Assembly (NCBI GenBank): GCA_025403435.1
Contig: CM046351.1
Location: 3,492,801-3,556,800 of the forward strand
Source: Artocarpus heterophyllus
Taxonomy: Eukaryota > Streptophyta > Magnoliopsida > Rosales > Moraceae
Length of the DNA stretch: 64,000 nt
Direction: 5' to 3'
Both the position numbers and the translations under genes were made by a program. The notes under the pieces are model-generated. The model had not been told where the DNA came from and ran no database searches. It worked only from the letters and a program-made list of their open reading frames with translations. Positions within the stretch are counted from its first letter, which is position 1. Each line of letters starts with the position of its first letter. Shown here piece by piece: positions 47,229-59,500 of this stretch.

Positions 47229-49401
47229 TGTAACGTCCCGAAATTTATTTAATGTTAATGTAATGTAAATGATGGATTAGTGTGCCATAATTAATGTTTT
47301 AACTTTAATTAGACTATTTGGTTGGATTTTTAATTTTTGGTTGTTTTGTTAAATTGATACATTTAAATGATTTCTTATTGTTTTAAAATGATGTTTTGAG
47401 TTTTAAAGCATCACAATTTGTAAAATGTTAAAAATACTCCGTTTTGCAAAACTGTGGGCGGCACATGGTTTTCGCACAGTAAAACCGCCCACCGATTTTC
47501 TCTATTTATTTCCTTTTTCTCTCACTCTCTCTCCTCACTCTCCGGTTCTCTCTCTTCTCTCTCTTCTCTCTCTCTCTCTCGGCAGCCCCTCTCTCTCTCA
47601 ATCTCTTTCAAAAATTTTGAAACCACATTCGAATCCAAGCTTCGGGTTAGCGAGGAGGAAGCTCGGGGACGTGATTCGGCAACCGAGAACGCGGATTGAA
47701 GCTTCGATTCGAGGTTAGATTCGAAATTTCTAAACTTTTTACAAAATTTTCAATTTTATGTGTTTTTGAAATCTAAGTTTGTTTAAGCTTAGAAAACCAT
47801 GGATTTGAGTTAATTGGACTTAGAACAACTAGAATCTAAGCTTAGATTGAAGAAAAACGGATTGAATTCAAGATTTTTCATTTTTCTCCTCATTTTCTCA
47901 TTTTCGGATTTTTGAGGATTTCGAGTTCAAATCTTGTTTAAATGAGTGCAAACATGTTTTAGTATGTTTTTCTATCAAGTTATAATTGTTTTTCATGCCT
48001 GGGAATTGAGAAAAACAGGTTGGAATCCAGATTTGGGTTTTGGGGAATTGAAACCCGTGGCTGGAAATTTCTGGGTTTTCCCAGTTCGGCAGGCCGAAGT
48101 TCATGTTCGGTAGGCCGGAGTGATGATCGGCAGGCCGGTGTTCTTTCGACCGGCAATCCGAATCTGGGGAAATGTTCGGCAGGCCGAACCTTGCTTCTGG
48201 CAGGCCGAACTGTGCAGTTCGGCAGGCCGAAGCAGGGCGTCCGGCAGGCCGACCGAGGCATGGAAAAATTTTGTGATTTTTACCCGTTTTCACTGTTTTG
48301 AACCCTGATTTAAACCCCAACCTTATAGGATGATTTTAAAGGTACAAATGGCACACTAGGACATCATGAAATGATTTAGTAACATAGAATGTCTCAAACT
48401 AGATATTGATTGACTTAGTTGGTATCTAGGATCGTTCGTGGTTCCGTGGAGCTAACGTATAGCGGACCGGGATTACGGTGTGGGGTACCGGCACGAGTAT
48501 TGAGGTAGGATTTCTATCTTATTTCTTTGATAGCCTGATTTTTAAATGATTTGGCTTTAAAAGGGATTTCTATCAAAATGTTTTCAACGGTTGTTTGAAA
48601 ATGGTTTTATCGGTTATATTTTAATATGCCGTGATTATGAAATGAATTTCATAATAAATGTAATTGACAACACTCGGTAATTGGGTTTTGAATGATAATG
48701 ATAATAAACACTAAGGCATGATGCCATATCAGAGATCGGGTCGTGTAGCGATCGACCTTGGGGGCAGGTCCCGAAACCCAGCTGGGCCACTACGGTGGTG
48801 ATATCATGGTTTGCCTAGGTAAAAGTAAAATGGTGTTTTGATTTGACGAGTAGACTGTTCTGTGCCAGGACGGTTCTACTCAAATTATTTATTTATTTAT
48901 TTATTTACGTTTCCTTTTGCATAACTTCTAATAATGTCATGCTCCTTGTATTAAATTCTTTTTATAAAACTTAGTCCTACTGAGCCTTTCGCTCACATTT
49001 TATTGTTTTAAATTTCCCCCCTTCTAGGCGGTTTCCCATTTAGGTTTGGAGAAGATTCTTCGGACCGAACTCAGGAGCAATAGAAGGATTATTTATCTTT
49101 TGTATTATTTAATCAAGGCATGTAAGATTTTAACTTTATTTGTACTTGGACTGTAATTGTATTTATGATATTGTCAGTACCATGTGTGTGCACAAGTTGT
49201 GGGTTGTGGAACCCATATTCGCGGTTTTTATTTAATTATTATTATCTACTAAATATTTACAAATTCTTTTATCAAATGTGGTGGAAAAATCTTCTTAATT
49301 TTCATTTAATTTGATTCTTAAACCATTGGTCTTAAATCAAATCATCTTTTAATTAATCTAAATATTCAGCCACGTCACCTCCCGTACTCCGGGGCGTGAC
49401 A
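47229..49401 (+). mobile_element. Solo LTR of the Tekay family, inverted
   Basis: This single 2,173 bp LTR runs from TGTAACGTCCCG to CCGGGGCGTGACA with a 5 bp target duplication TGATT (47,224-47,228 and 49,402-49,406). It is in the opposite orientation to the complete element and visibly more diverged from its LTRs than they are from each other. Its dyad array (about 48,082-48,253) has at least one more unit. It interrupts an R3 block at 47,160-47,222. Confidence 0.95.
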
Positions 49402-49406
49402 TGATT

Positions 49407-50029
49407 TTAGTGGCATTTGTTTACTAGGATCTCTGAATATTTTGTTAACTTATATGGTGGGAGGCATAATCTAATAGTAAATTCACATCCCATTTTATCA
49501 CAAGATACAAAGTTGGACTCCTTCACCCAACGTCGTAACAAAAAAATATTTGTTGAAATTGTCAACTTTAAATTGGATAAAACATGGTGAGAATACATGA
49601 ATTGCATGCTTGAGACCATTTAGGCCCAAATTATTGCTGTAAGAGTTAAAATAACGCCATCATTATCTTTCTGAGTCATGTAAGGAAATTAATGTGTTTG
49701 TAAATCACCAGTATCTGAATCTGACCAACTCTGACTAAGTCAGATACCTGATCTAAATACATAGACGTAAATAATGGGCTCCATTCTGTCCTCTTTTTTT
49801 TCTCCCTCCTTTTTTTTTTTTTTCTGGTAGAGCTAAGAGACATGCCAGTTATAAGCCAGAACATTTGTGCTCCGTTTGGAGAACTTGAATTATATATATC
49901 AAGTATGAATGAAAAAAGAGATAAAAAAATTCATGATTCCCCACAATTTTGAATTCCATCTTAGCAATCTAATACCCACGAGAGATCTTGCCGAGAATAT
50001 ATGAAACATGGACTTGGCTTTAGTTTTGC
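49407..50029. other. SAUR-4 3' flank
   Basis: Contains AATCTGACCAACTCTGACTAAG and GGGCTCCATTCTG shared with 44.63-44.77 kb. No gene. Confidence 0.5.
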
Positions 50030-50402
50030 CTATAGACTCTTATAATCTCCATCATGTCTTCCTAGAAGCTTGTGTAATTCTTCAGGTCTGCAAGGAACCA
50101 CTGGAGCTCCGGCTTGTTCGAAACCGTATTCTTCCTTAGCCTGCTGAAGCGAACTCAGAAACTCAGGGCTGTTCAAGTACTCAAGCCCAACGACGAAACT
50201 CTTTTTCTCGGAACCCCTTCACCGCAAACACCGCAAAATGCCCTTCTTTTACGTCAACCGGTGTTGTAGTTGGCACTTTAAATTCTTCTTCATCAAAATA
50301 GCTATCCATTTCTTTTGTTGATGATGCTAAAAGCGAGACGAAAAGCCGAAGCCTAAGAGAAGTTGTCGCTCTTTCTTCGCCATAGTAGTTTTGGTTACAC
50401 AT
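50030..50402 (-). pseudogene. SAUR-like gene 4, one frameshift
   Basis: The open frame starts MCNQNYYGEERATTSLRLRLF at 50,402 and enters the SAUR domain (DVKEGHFAVFAVKG). The CCCC run at 50,214-50,217 appears one base too long relative to family members. Reading in the next frame continues the domain (VGLEYLNSPEFL, QQAKEEYGFEQAG, VVPCRPEELHKLLG) to a TAG at 50,030-50,032. As it stands the product ends 11 residues after the shift, in REKEFRRWA. A single homopolymer difference could be a true mutation or an assembly error. Confidence 0.85.
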
Positions 50403-51262
50403 GATTCTTTATGAAAAGACTAGACAAGCTGCTCATGATTTGGAACTTAGGATATGGTTCTCTCTTTGTTATTTGCGATGGAGATTTTATATTGGTGTAA
50501 CAAAGGATAAGATCCGAAGGATAGGAGAAATTTCCCTGGGGTCCAATGCAGAGATAATTAATTGAATGTGGTTGTTGCAAGTTATGTCATTCAATGCAAA
50601 TTAATATTATATTTTTCACATATAGATCATCAGACGCGGTATTCTAGAGAAATATGTAATTTAATTACCTGCTGGTAAAATAAAAAAAAAAGTTAGCATT
50701 CAAGGACATTAGCTGAACTACATGAAAAGTAAAAAATGAGTGTTGTTTTATATATATGTTTCTACAGAATTCTCAATATTCTGTGTGAATCAACGAATCT
50801 TGATGAATCCTATTTTCTTGATTTTGTATATGAATCTCCATAGAAGTCCTATTGCTTGATATATAGAGTCATTATCAGACACTAGGAATTTTATCCTTTA
50901 TTTCCTATTTTAAATATTATTTTAGCTTCCACTACCTTAGTAGACTAGATTAATGAAAAACCATTTTCTCTTTGACTAAATTAAAGAAGTTTAAATAACG
51001 CTTGTACAAGCTGTTATATATATATATATATTGCAGGAAAGCAAGCTGTGCAGAATCCGAGTTCATACATAGCTGTAGAGAGACAGTGAGGATTTTCATC
51101 AGCCTAAGATTAGATATGAGAACTGTGAAAAGGTAGGCTTTACTTTGAATATTTCAGGTGCATCTGCGAGAGAAAATCCTTGCCCAAGAGATTATATTTG
51201 CATTATTTTGGCCCAAATCATATATTCTGGAACAATAGGGGAACACTAAAATGCTCATGGCT
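50403..51262. other. SAUR-4 promoter and spacer
   Basis: TTTTATATTGGTG near 50,485 and GGGGTCCAATGCAGAGATAA near 50,538 match the other SAUR promoters; here the auxin element is degenerate (TTATCTC). (TA)n lies near 51,015-51,031. No gene. Confidence 0.5.
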
Positions 51263-51330
51263 CACTACAAGATAAAAATCGGCTCTTAGCAATTGACGCT
51301 AAGAGTCAAAAAGACACGTAGAAAACCAAA
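51263..51330. mobile_element. CACTA-type transposon end (remnant)
   Basis: CACTACAAGATAAAAATCGG followed by CTCTTAGC..GACGCTAAGAG resembles the terminus and subterminal repeats of plant CACTA elements. No matching opposite end was found nearby. Confidence 0.45.
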
Positions 51331-51559
51331 TTATCATATGTTATCACTAAAGGTTAACTCTTTAAGATGGAAAAAAGAATCAAATCAAATCAAAACATCT
51401 TAAAGAAAATCAAATCAAATCAACATTGTACAGTCATCGATTTACTAATAGACGACGTCAAACTTTGATCCATAACGATGATATTTTTTGAAAATGTTAT
51501 AGTGTTATTTATTAGAGTTTTAATATATGTATTTAATTAAAACATATAATAAGCTTGAT

Positions 51560-51760
51560 TTTAATAATTATTATCATGACTTTTTGAAGTAAATATTAGG
51601 TTTTTACTATGTAAATAAGAATTATTCACATTATAAATAAAAAGGTAAATAAATTATTCACACCATAAAATTATTATTTACTATAAATATTTTCAAAACC
51701 TGCTATGTAGTATAATTAGTTTGAAAAGGTGATGTTTACTATGATTTCCCTATTAAAAAA
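51560..51760 (-). repeat. Interspersed repeat R1, inverted partial copy
   Basis: The reverse complement of this stretch follows the middle of R1 (GGGAAATCATAGTAAACATC, AACTAATTATACTA, TTTTGAAAATATTTATAGTAAATAATAA). It lies 40 kb from the other copies, so R1 is dispersed. Confidence 0.55.
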
Positions 51761-54721
51761 TAATAATTGAAATTAAAAAAATAAATTCATATAAAATTAA
51801 TGTATTTAAAATTAAACACTAAGTTAATAAAGGAGTAATTTTTGTATAAAAGAATACAAGGCAGCTTATTAGAATAAGGGTTAATAGTATAATGATACCG
51901 CCTAGTTTTTATTATTTCTCAAGTTGTCCATCTATTTTTAGAAACTACAAAGATATCCTTTGAATTTGAAAAACTTGTTTTAATTTTATCCCTTTTACAC
52001 TTTTTTGACTTAAAAAAATATAGAGATAAGATAATAATTCACTTGACTAAACTTAATTTGTTTATGAATATATGTTTCTTCTCGAATAAAATTTAAAAAA
52101 TATATATTTTAAAATTTTAAAAAGTCATAAAACTTAAGATCTTTTTTTAAAAATTTGATGTTTTGTCTTAGGATTTTTATATGTTTTAAAAATATAAAAT
52201 ATTTCTCATAACTATTTAAGGATAGCCATGTTGTTTTGCCCAATATTTTCTATTCATGGGATGAAATTGAAATAAGTTTTTAAAATTTCAATGATACCTT
52301 TGTAGTTTCTAAGAACAGATGGACAAATTGAAAAATAGTTAAAACTAAAAGGTATAATTATGTAATTAACCCATTAGAATAATAAAACAGAATATAAGTG
52401 CATGTTGATACTAGGCCACTCTGTCCATCCACTGCAACACATGAGAAGGGAACTAGTGGTTTTTGTGAAGGAGCCGCAGTTGATAATTGAGAAGAAACTG
52501 ATCTAAAAAGACTTCTTTTCTAGCCTCGCGCCCACTCCAATTTTTGTACTAGAGTGTTCGACAAACATGGTTAGAACCAATTCTTAGTTCAAAATACTAT
52601 AGCATGTGAAAGCTTTATACTTTAGCAACTCTTTGCTTTTTACTGTAGCATGTGAGAGTTTTACACTATTTATGAATCACAAAGTTTATTCTAACCATGC
52701 TTACCAAGCCCCATTTAGTCTCGTTGGCATCTTCTTCACAACATCCTCTTCGCTTATGTATTACTATGTTTTGGATGAGCTCATACCAAAATCAAAAGCT
52801 ACTGGCATGTTTGGAAATACATATTCGAACTACAAAAATTTTAGTTCAAACTTTTATTATAGTGCTTTTTCTAATAAAATTTGAATTGTTATAGTACTTT
52901 CATAAGTTCGAACCTTTAAATCTCTAGTTTACTCCTACACATTCAATTATAATAAAAACCTTAAAAATAATCTTAAGAAGAATTAAATTTGCAATTGATT
53001 GAATATAATATGTTGTGTATATATAGACAGATATCTTAACGCCTTATTATTAATTCGTTTAAAAGAGCAATTTTAACTATTTATTAAAACTATAAACAGT
53101 TTAATTTTCTCATATATTATAATAAAAAACTATAATATAAAAATTTTATATGTTACAATTTTTAAAATAAAACTATTAATTTCCACCATCCTTCAAATCC
53201 AACCTTATAACTAAAAGGTCCTTCTGGCAAGCGTGTTATATGCGTTGCTGACCGCATCTTTTGTAAAGGAATTATATTTTATATTTGTGGGAATTTGTGA
53301 AGAATTATTGCCATCAACATTGACGTGATGGGGTCTCTTTAAACAGGAATTAATTAATCACAATGAGGAGGCCTTTCGTTGATATAGACATTCCGCGTAG
53401 TTTTTGCCGTTGTTTGGCTGGCAAAGTACGGAAATATAGTCACACAAGACACGAGGAAGCATCGTATGAAGCAATATCGTCATTTCAATATTAAATTTTT
53501 TAAAAAAAAACATATATTTCTTAAACAAATTAAATTTAATTAAATAGTCTTTTTATCTTATTTTTATGCTTTTAAATAAAAAAATCTACAAGAAGTAAAA
53601 TTAAAATAAATCTTTTAAATTTAAAAGATGCTTTTATAGTTTCTAAAAATAAATAAATAAATTAAAAAATAATAAAAACTAATAGATAAAGTGATACAAT
53701 TAACATTATTAAATTCTCTTCAAAGAATCTTTAGGGTAAAATAAAGCAATTTCTTTAGTGAAAGACCAAAAACTAATACCTATCGATAGATATTTGTCTT
53801 TTAGTCATTGGACATGTAAAAAAATTTAATTTTAATCATATATTACATCACCGGTATTTCCTGCCAAAATAATTGCAAAGTTAAATAACGCCAAGCATTA
53901 AGCAAGACTTGCTCGATTTTGTACCTGCCAATTTTTTTTGGCATGATTTTGTAATGGAATTTTTCGTGGATAGATTATGGGGTAAGAGCACTTATGTGGT
54001 AGGAGGGATAGGGCTAGGGGTTTGAGCCAATCAACTGGGATCTTTTGTGCTTTCAAGATTCGCAATAGATTGTGGAGAGGAAAATTGATTTTTTTTTTAA
54101 TTTTAACAAGGTTTTTAACTTATTTTTTAAATGATTTAAACAGATTATTTTACAATGCATAAAACAAATTATACTTTAGATTTTGATAAACAAACACTCA
54201 TAATCTATGGAGATCAGTCACAAAGGCCTTCAAGAGACAGTAACACCGTAAATTATTATTACATGATTAAACTGCCATAATTATACTGCCAATAAAAATC
54301 TTTCTTTTCCAATCTCCTATACCTTTATATTTTATACTAAACAAGACAGATTAACTTTTAAAGGCACTACTGCAACCCTGTAGATCAATTCCAATCTAGA
54401 GAATCTGGTTTTGTTTGGAGACATTAAATCATTTTTAAATTTCATGGCTAATAGTTAAAAAGATGAGTCATCATCAACAACAAAAATAACAATAAAAGCA
54501 GTGACTTTCATGACTTTTAAGTACAAGTTTATCTCATATATATTGTCATAAAAAATGTGTGAAGAAGAGTGTAATTAATTAGATGTATACAACTTAATCT
54601 GAACATTCTAATTAGCAAGTATTATAATTAAAGAAGTGATCCTAGAAAAATAATCACAATACAAAACCAAACGAAACAATAATAAAACATGAAGAAATTT
54701 GTATTTCAGACGTCTTCCGTA
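51761..54721. other. Intergenic spacer with M1 and R3 copies
   Basis: Positions 52,553-52,713 are an M1 copy (GTTCGACAAACATGGTTAGAACC..CTTTTTACTGTAGCATGTGAGAG..TTCTAACCATGCTTACC). Positions 53,331-53,430 are an R3 copy with GACATTCCGCGTAG. Positions 53,085-53,175 are M1-like. No gene is recognised. Confidence 0.45.
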
Positions 54722-55105
54722 TCAATATCCCTCACTATTCATGCTCAAAATCTTCTGTAACTCCTCCGGTTTACAAGGAACGACAAGCGTTCCGGTTTGC
54801 GAAAAAGCAAATTCCTCCTCAGCCTTCTCAAGCAACCTCGCAAACGCAGGGCTATTCAACAACTCAAGCTTAACAACAAACCTCTTTCTCTCGCCACCCT
54901 TCGCCGCGAAAACCGCGAAATGCCCTTCCTTAACGTCGTCCGGCACGTTAGTGCTACTATTCGAAGTCGTCGTCGGCACTACCTCAGATTGTCCTCTAGC
55001 CGCCGCCAAAAAGGGCAAACCCTTTTGGAGTTTTTTGATGAAGAGACGAAGCATGAGCAACCTTGTAGCTTTCTGTTGATCGCCGTGGTACTTTTCGGCA
55101 CACAT
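54722..55105 (-). CDS. SAUR-like auxin-responsive protein, intact (SAUR-5)
   Basis: A 127-residue SAUR protein. I chose the ATG at 55,105 (MCAEKYHGDQQKATRLLMLRLF) because it aligns with the start of the other copies; an upstream in-frame ATG at 55,150 adds 15 residues with no family match. Seen: a basic N-terminal helix region, a variable Ser/Thr-rich linker (residues about 38-54), and the SAUR domain (NVPDDVKEGHFAVFAAKGGERKRF, LLNSPAFARLLEKAEEEFAF, LVVPCKPEELQKIL) to residue 127. No break is seen. SAURs act at the plasma membrane or cytosol in auxin-driven growth. This is the only copy in the window with domain and N-terminus in one frame of normal sequence. Confidence 0.93.
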   Translation of the reverse strand: MCAEKYHGDQQKATRLLMLRLFIKKLQKGLPFLAAARGQSEVVPTTTSNSSTNVPDDVKEGHFAVFAAKGGERKRFVVKLELLNSPAFARLLEKAEEEFAFSQTGTLVVPCKPEELQKILSMNSEGY

Positions 55106-55227
55106 GATAATGAATAGTATCACTGTTGATTGATGATGATAAGACCACAAGTTATGAAAACAAGTTGTGCTTATGATTATGATTTTGTAGCTATACGATG
55201 TTTCACTTTGTTGTAGGGTGATGGAGA

Positions 55228-55236
55228 TCTTATATA
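55228..55236 (-). promoter_or_regulatory. Candidate TATA box of SAUR-5
   Basis: ATATATAAG on the minus strand lies about 125 bp upstream of the ATG. The conserved SAUR block GGGGTCCAAGAGAGAGATAATTG follows at about 55,303-55,325. Confidence 0.5.
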
Positions 55237-55570
55237 TGTGTGTGTGTATATTATTGTTGGACTGTGATAATCAGAAGCACGAAAGAATTTCTCTAAATGG
55301 GGGGGGGTCCAAGAGAGAGATAATTGCATGTGGTTGTGACAACATGTCATTTAATGCTTTTTGGTTGTTTTGTCTCACTAATATAATAGTATTGGACGCG
55401 GAATCTGAACACGAAATTTACTCGGCGGTGAAAAATAAATTGCCCTAAAAAAATAATAATAAAATAATAATAATAATAATAAATTGAATGATGGCGCGTT
55501 GGCGCGTTTGGAGGGCTATTTTATATATTTTTATGCGTTTTGAAACTATAAAATTAAATTAGAGTAACGA

Positions 55571-55737
55571 GCCGTTTGATAAGTTGGTCAGAACTAAAGT
55601 TTTGATTTTAAGAAATGTAGCATGTAAGGGTTTTATATTGTAGTAATTTTTTGCTTTTTACTATAACTGTTGAGAGTTTTACACTATAATTAGTTAGAAC
55701 TAATTAGTTCTAACAAACATTCCAAAACACATGCTAA
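55571..55737. mobile_element. MITE family M1 copy
   Basis: It has GTTTGATAAGTTGGTCAGAAC at one end and AGTTCTAACAAACATTCC at the other, with GTAGCATGTAAGGGTTTTATATTGTAG and TTTTTGCTTTTTACTATA inside. No coding capacity. Confidence 0.65.
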
Positions 55738-56866
55738 ATGATTAAATCTTACTATCTAAAAGATATTTTAGAAATTGATGTTTAGACTAGAGCCTAATTA
55801 TTGTTTTAATAAGTTGAGGTAGTATGTGGATGTCCTTTTTGTAGATTCAGTTGGCCTAGTTTACTTAATATAAAAAGGCCTCAATTTTAGGATAAATAGA
55901 GGGGTTAGAGAAAATAAAGAGATCTATAAGGTCTGTGACTTTCTCAGTAAACTTTATCTTTATTATAATGTATTCTCTGCAACAATGCCTGAAAGTATTT
56001 GTACTTCTAATGGTGTGGGTGAAATATCACTATAAATTTTATGTGTTCTTGTTTATTAGATTTTCTCTTTTGATTTTTATTACTTTTGGTAATATAAAAT
56101 TAGGGTGCCCATTTCTTAACAATCAGAAATTGTAAAATTAAAGATAAGTAGGTTGGTCTGATTTTAAGATCAACAAATGAAATTGAATGCATCTTTTATT
56201 GTTTTTCATAATTGGTCTCTCAAAAATAGTTGGTTCAGAATGTATACACTGAAAACATGCTACATACCAAATATGGTTTAATATATCTTCAATTTTTTTT
56301 AGCAATGTAAAACATATTCAAGAAACAACCAAACGGGCCTTTGCTCAATTTCTGTGCCATTCGATACAGTTTAAGTTAAATTCTGTCGTTCTGTACTATA
56401 TATATATATATATATATTCACTTCTATAAGGCAAAGAACAACGTCAGATTGTGTATGAAAACGTGACTTAAGAACGTTAATGATTGATTTATATAGTTTT
56501 CTTATTTGACTATCACTTCTTAAATCTTCTAAATGTCGGCGAGAATTTAAACACATATTGATCTGGATAAAGAGATTATCATTATTTTTATTTTAATAAA
56601 GGACATCCTTTCAACTCTTCACAGTTACAATTTAGTTTGACCAGTCAAAATACGTCAGTCACTTGGAATGGGAAAAATAAGAGGATATTACAATACTACT
56701 TTTGGCATTAAAAACATGGAAAATAAAGAATAAGGAGAAGTAAAATACTAAAGGAAGGGAAATAAAAACGAGTTATGGACTTTTGTCTTGCTTGGTAGAA
56801 GAGAAAGAGAAGAAAGGAAAAAAAATCTAATCTAATTTGTCTTACAATATTTGCATTCTTATACGA
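55738..56866. other. Intergenic spacer
   Basis: No gene is recognised. (TA)n lies at 56,395-56,418. A short hydrophobic frame at 55,935-56,135 matches nothing known to me. Confidence 0.4.
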
Positions 56867-58529
56867 GGGTCTGTTTGGTTCGTAGACTTGGCTAACTCTT
56901 TAAAGTCCTAAAATTCTAATAATCCGAATAAGTGTTTGGCATTTCCAAAAATTTAAATCATTCAAATCCGTTAAATCCATTAAAATCCCTTATTTGAGTT
57001 CTTCCCATTCCCCCACCCGCCACCCCCCACACACACAAAACTCAAATCATTTGTTATAGTAAAATCCAATTTTTTCTCTCTTATATTTGTGAGAAAAAAA
57101 AACATAACTTTTTTCATTTAATATCCGATTTAGACAATTCTTCTTTTATTGCATTCTTAATGAAGAGAGGAATAAATCAATATATATATTGTATTTTTTT
57201 TAATATCATGGATATTAAGATTTTGTTAAATTTGTTAATAAATCAAGGTCGTTTCACTATTATCCAAACACAAATTCTAAGTTTATTCTCTATTCAGATT
57301 AACACTTTAAATGTACATTCAAACGTCAATTATGATTGCAATTCAAATCACACTACTCAAATCAAAAGAATCCAAATCAATACTGTGACGACCCGCCTTT
57401 TCGAGCAGTCACTTTACTTTCATAAACATCGTTTCATAAACAGTAATCTTACTTACTTAGTAAGAAAATACTGTAATAAATTTTTTTTTCTTAAACGTTC
57501 TTTAATACTGATGCGACCTCTGTCGCATTCAAGTTGAGACATCGCTCAACACTTGCCCTTAAAATCATTTCAAAACGTTTCTTAAAACTTAATAAGAAAC
57601 ATTTATTAAATCATAGTTTAAAACTTTACTTTATAATTACATAAAACAGTTCGTAAACTGTATCTTAAAACTTTCAATACAATTCTTAGAACTCTGATTT
57701 CTTTAAACTTTGAAAACACAACATTAAACAATGGAAAACCTTTTCTTTACATAGCGGAAGCAAACAGTGATGGTATCCATACCCAAATCTTCGCATCTGT
57801 CCTCCGCAGCACCCAGCTCTTCTAACGGGTCTTACTGGTCGCCCATAAAACTACCTACAGCATGAAAAAACTTTTTATGAGCTTTCACTCAGTAAGTTCA
57901 AACAAAATCTCACAAAGCATTTAAACATGCTTTTTAAAAAAACCTTTCTAGAACGTTTCTCATACACGTTTTCCTAAAACAATTGCTATAACGTTTCTTA
58001 TAAACGTATTTCACAAAATATCTAACATAAAATAATCCTCAGATTGCTCTTCATAACGTCATTCATGTTTTCATAAACATTTAATACAAAACATTCCTCA
58101 GAATGTTTTTCATAGCATATAAATGTTTCACAATAAACAAATCAAATACAATCACAATGCAATTTATGCTCAATTATGAATTTTCAATTATGAGCATCTA
58201 ATGACCATTCTTTCTTACTTTGATTTTCTATCCTTGTTCTTTTTATTTTCTTATCTTACACTTTAACTTTCCACTTTTCATTCCTTAACTTTCTTTATCT
58301 TATAATTTTTAGTGTTCGTATCAACATCTTTAATCATGAGATCATAAACGTGATGCTTCCCTTGTGGAAGACTTATGACCATCGAACTTCGAGGTCGTAT
58401 ACCTCACATCTGGAAGGTCAAACTTTAACTATACTTTTATTACCTCACAACGAGGAGGCTGGTACGACACTCTCTTTTCAACTCTACGTTACCTTCTTAT
58501 TAACCTTAGTGAGCACATCAAATGCAACC

Positions 58530-59500
58530 ACATTATATGCAAATACACTTGCAAATCATTGCTTGTACTATAAAATCTATTGCATAACAAATGCAACTTA
58601 GAATGCAAACACATTTTGATAATCATAATTTGTACTCTGAAACTTATTGCATAACAAATGCATCATATAATGCAATCACATTTTGCGAATCATAACTTTT
58701 ATTCTAAAACTTATTGCATCACAAATGCAACATACTGCATAACAAATGCATCTTATAACGCAAATCACATTTTGTGAATCATAACTTTTATTCCTAAACT
58801 TATTGCATAACAAATGCAGCTTATTGCATAACAAATGCATCTTATAACGCAAATCACATTTTGAGAATCATAACTTTTATTCTAAAACTTATTGCATAAC
58901 AAATGCAACATACTGCATAACAAATGCATCTTATAACGCAAATCACATTTTGTAAATTATAATTCTTCTTTGAAACATATTGCATACAATGTAATATATA
59001 TCACAATCACATATTGCATATTATAACTTTTATCCTAAAACATATTGCATACAAATGCAATATATTACGCAATGACATATTGTATATCATAACTTTTATC
59101 CTAAAACATATTGCATACAAATGCAATATATATCGCAATCACATATTGCATATCATAAGTTTTATCTTAAAACATATTGCATACAAATGCAATATATATA
59201 TATTGCAATGACATATTGAATATCATAACTTTTATCCTAAAACATATTGCATACAAATGCAATATATTACGCAATGACATATTGCATATCATAACTCTTA
59301 TCCTAAAACATATTGCATACAAATGCAATATATTACGCAATGACATATTGCATATCATAACTCTTATCCTAAAATATATTCTCTTATCCTAAAATATATT
59401 GCATACAAATGCAATATATTACGCAATGATATATTGCATATCATAACTCTTATCCTAAAACATATTGCATACAAATGCAATATATTACATAGCAATGCTT
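58530..59500. repeat. Tandem repeat array, 66 bp unit
   Basis: From about 59,036 to 59,490 near-identical units of 66 bp repeat, each with AAAACATATTGCATACAAATG, ATTACGCAATGACATATTG and CATAACTCTTATCCT. Older, more diverged units extend back to about 58,530 (TATTGCATAACAAATGCA). Each unit carries the dyad TTGCAT-ACAA-ATGCAA. Open frames here repeat KHIAYKCNI. Confidence 0.92.

Noticed and set aside
59014..59392. CRISPR-like spaced repeats
   Set aside because: Units are 66 bp and contiguous with no unique spacers; it is an ordinary tandem array inside an LTR-like element of a plant genome.
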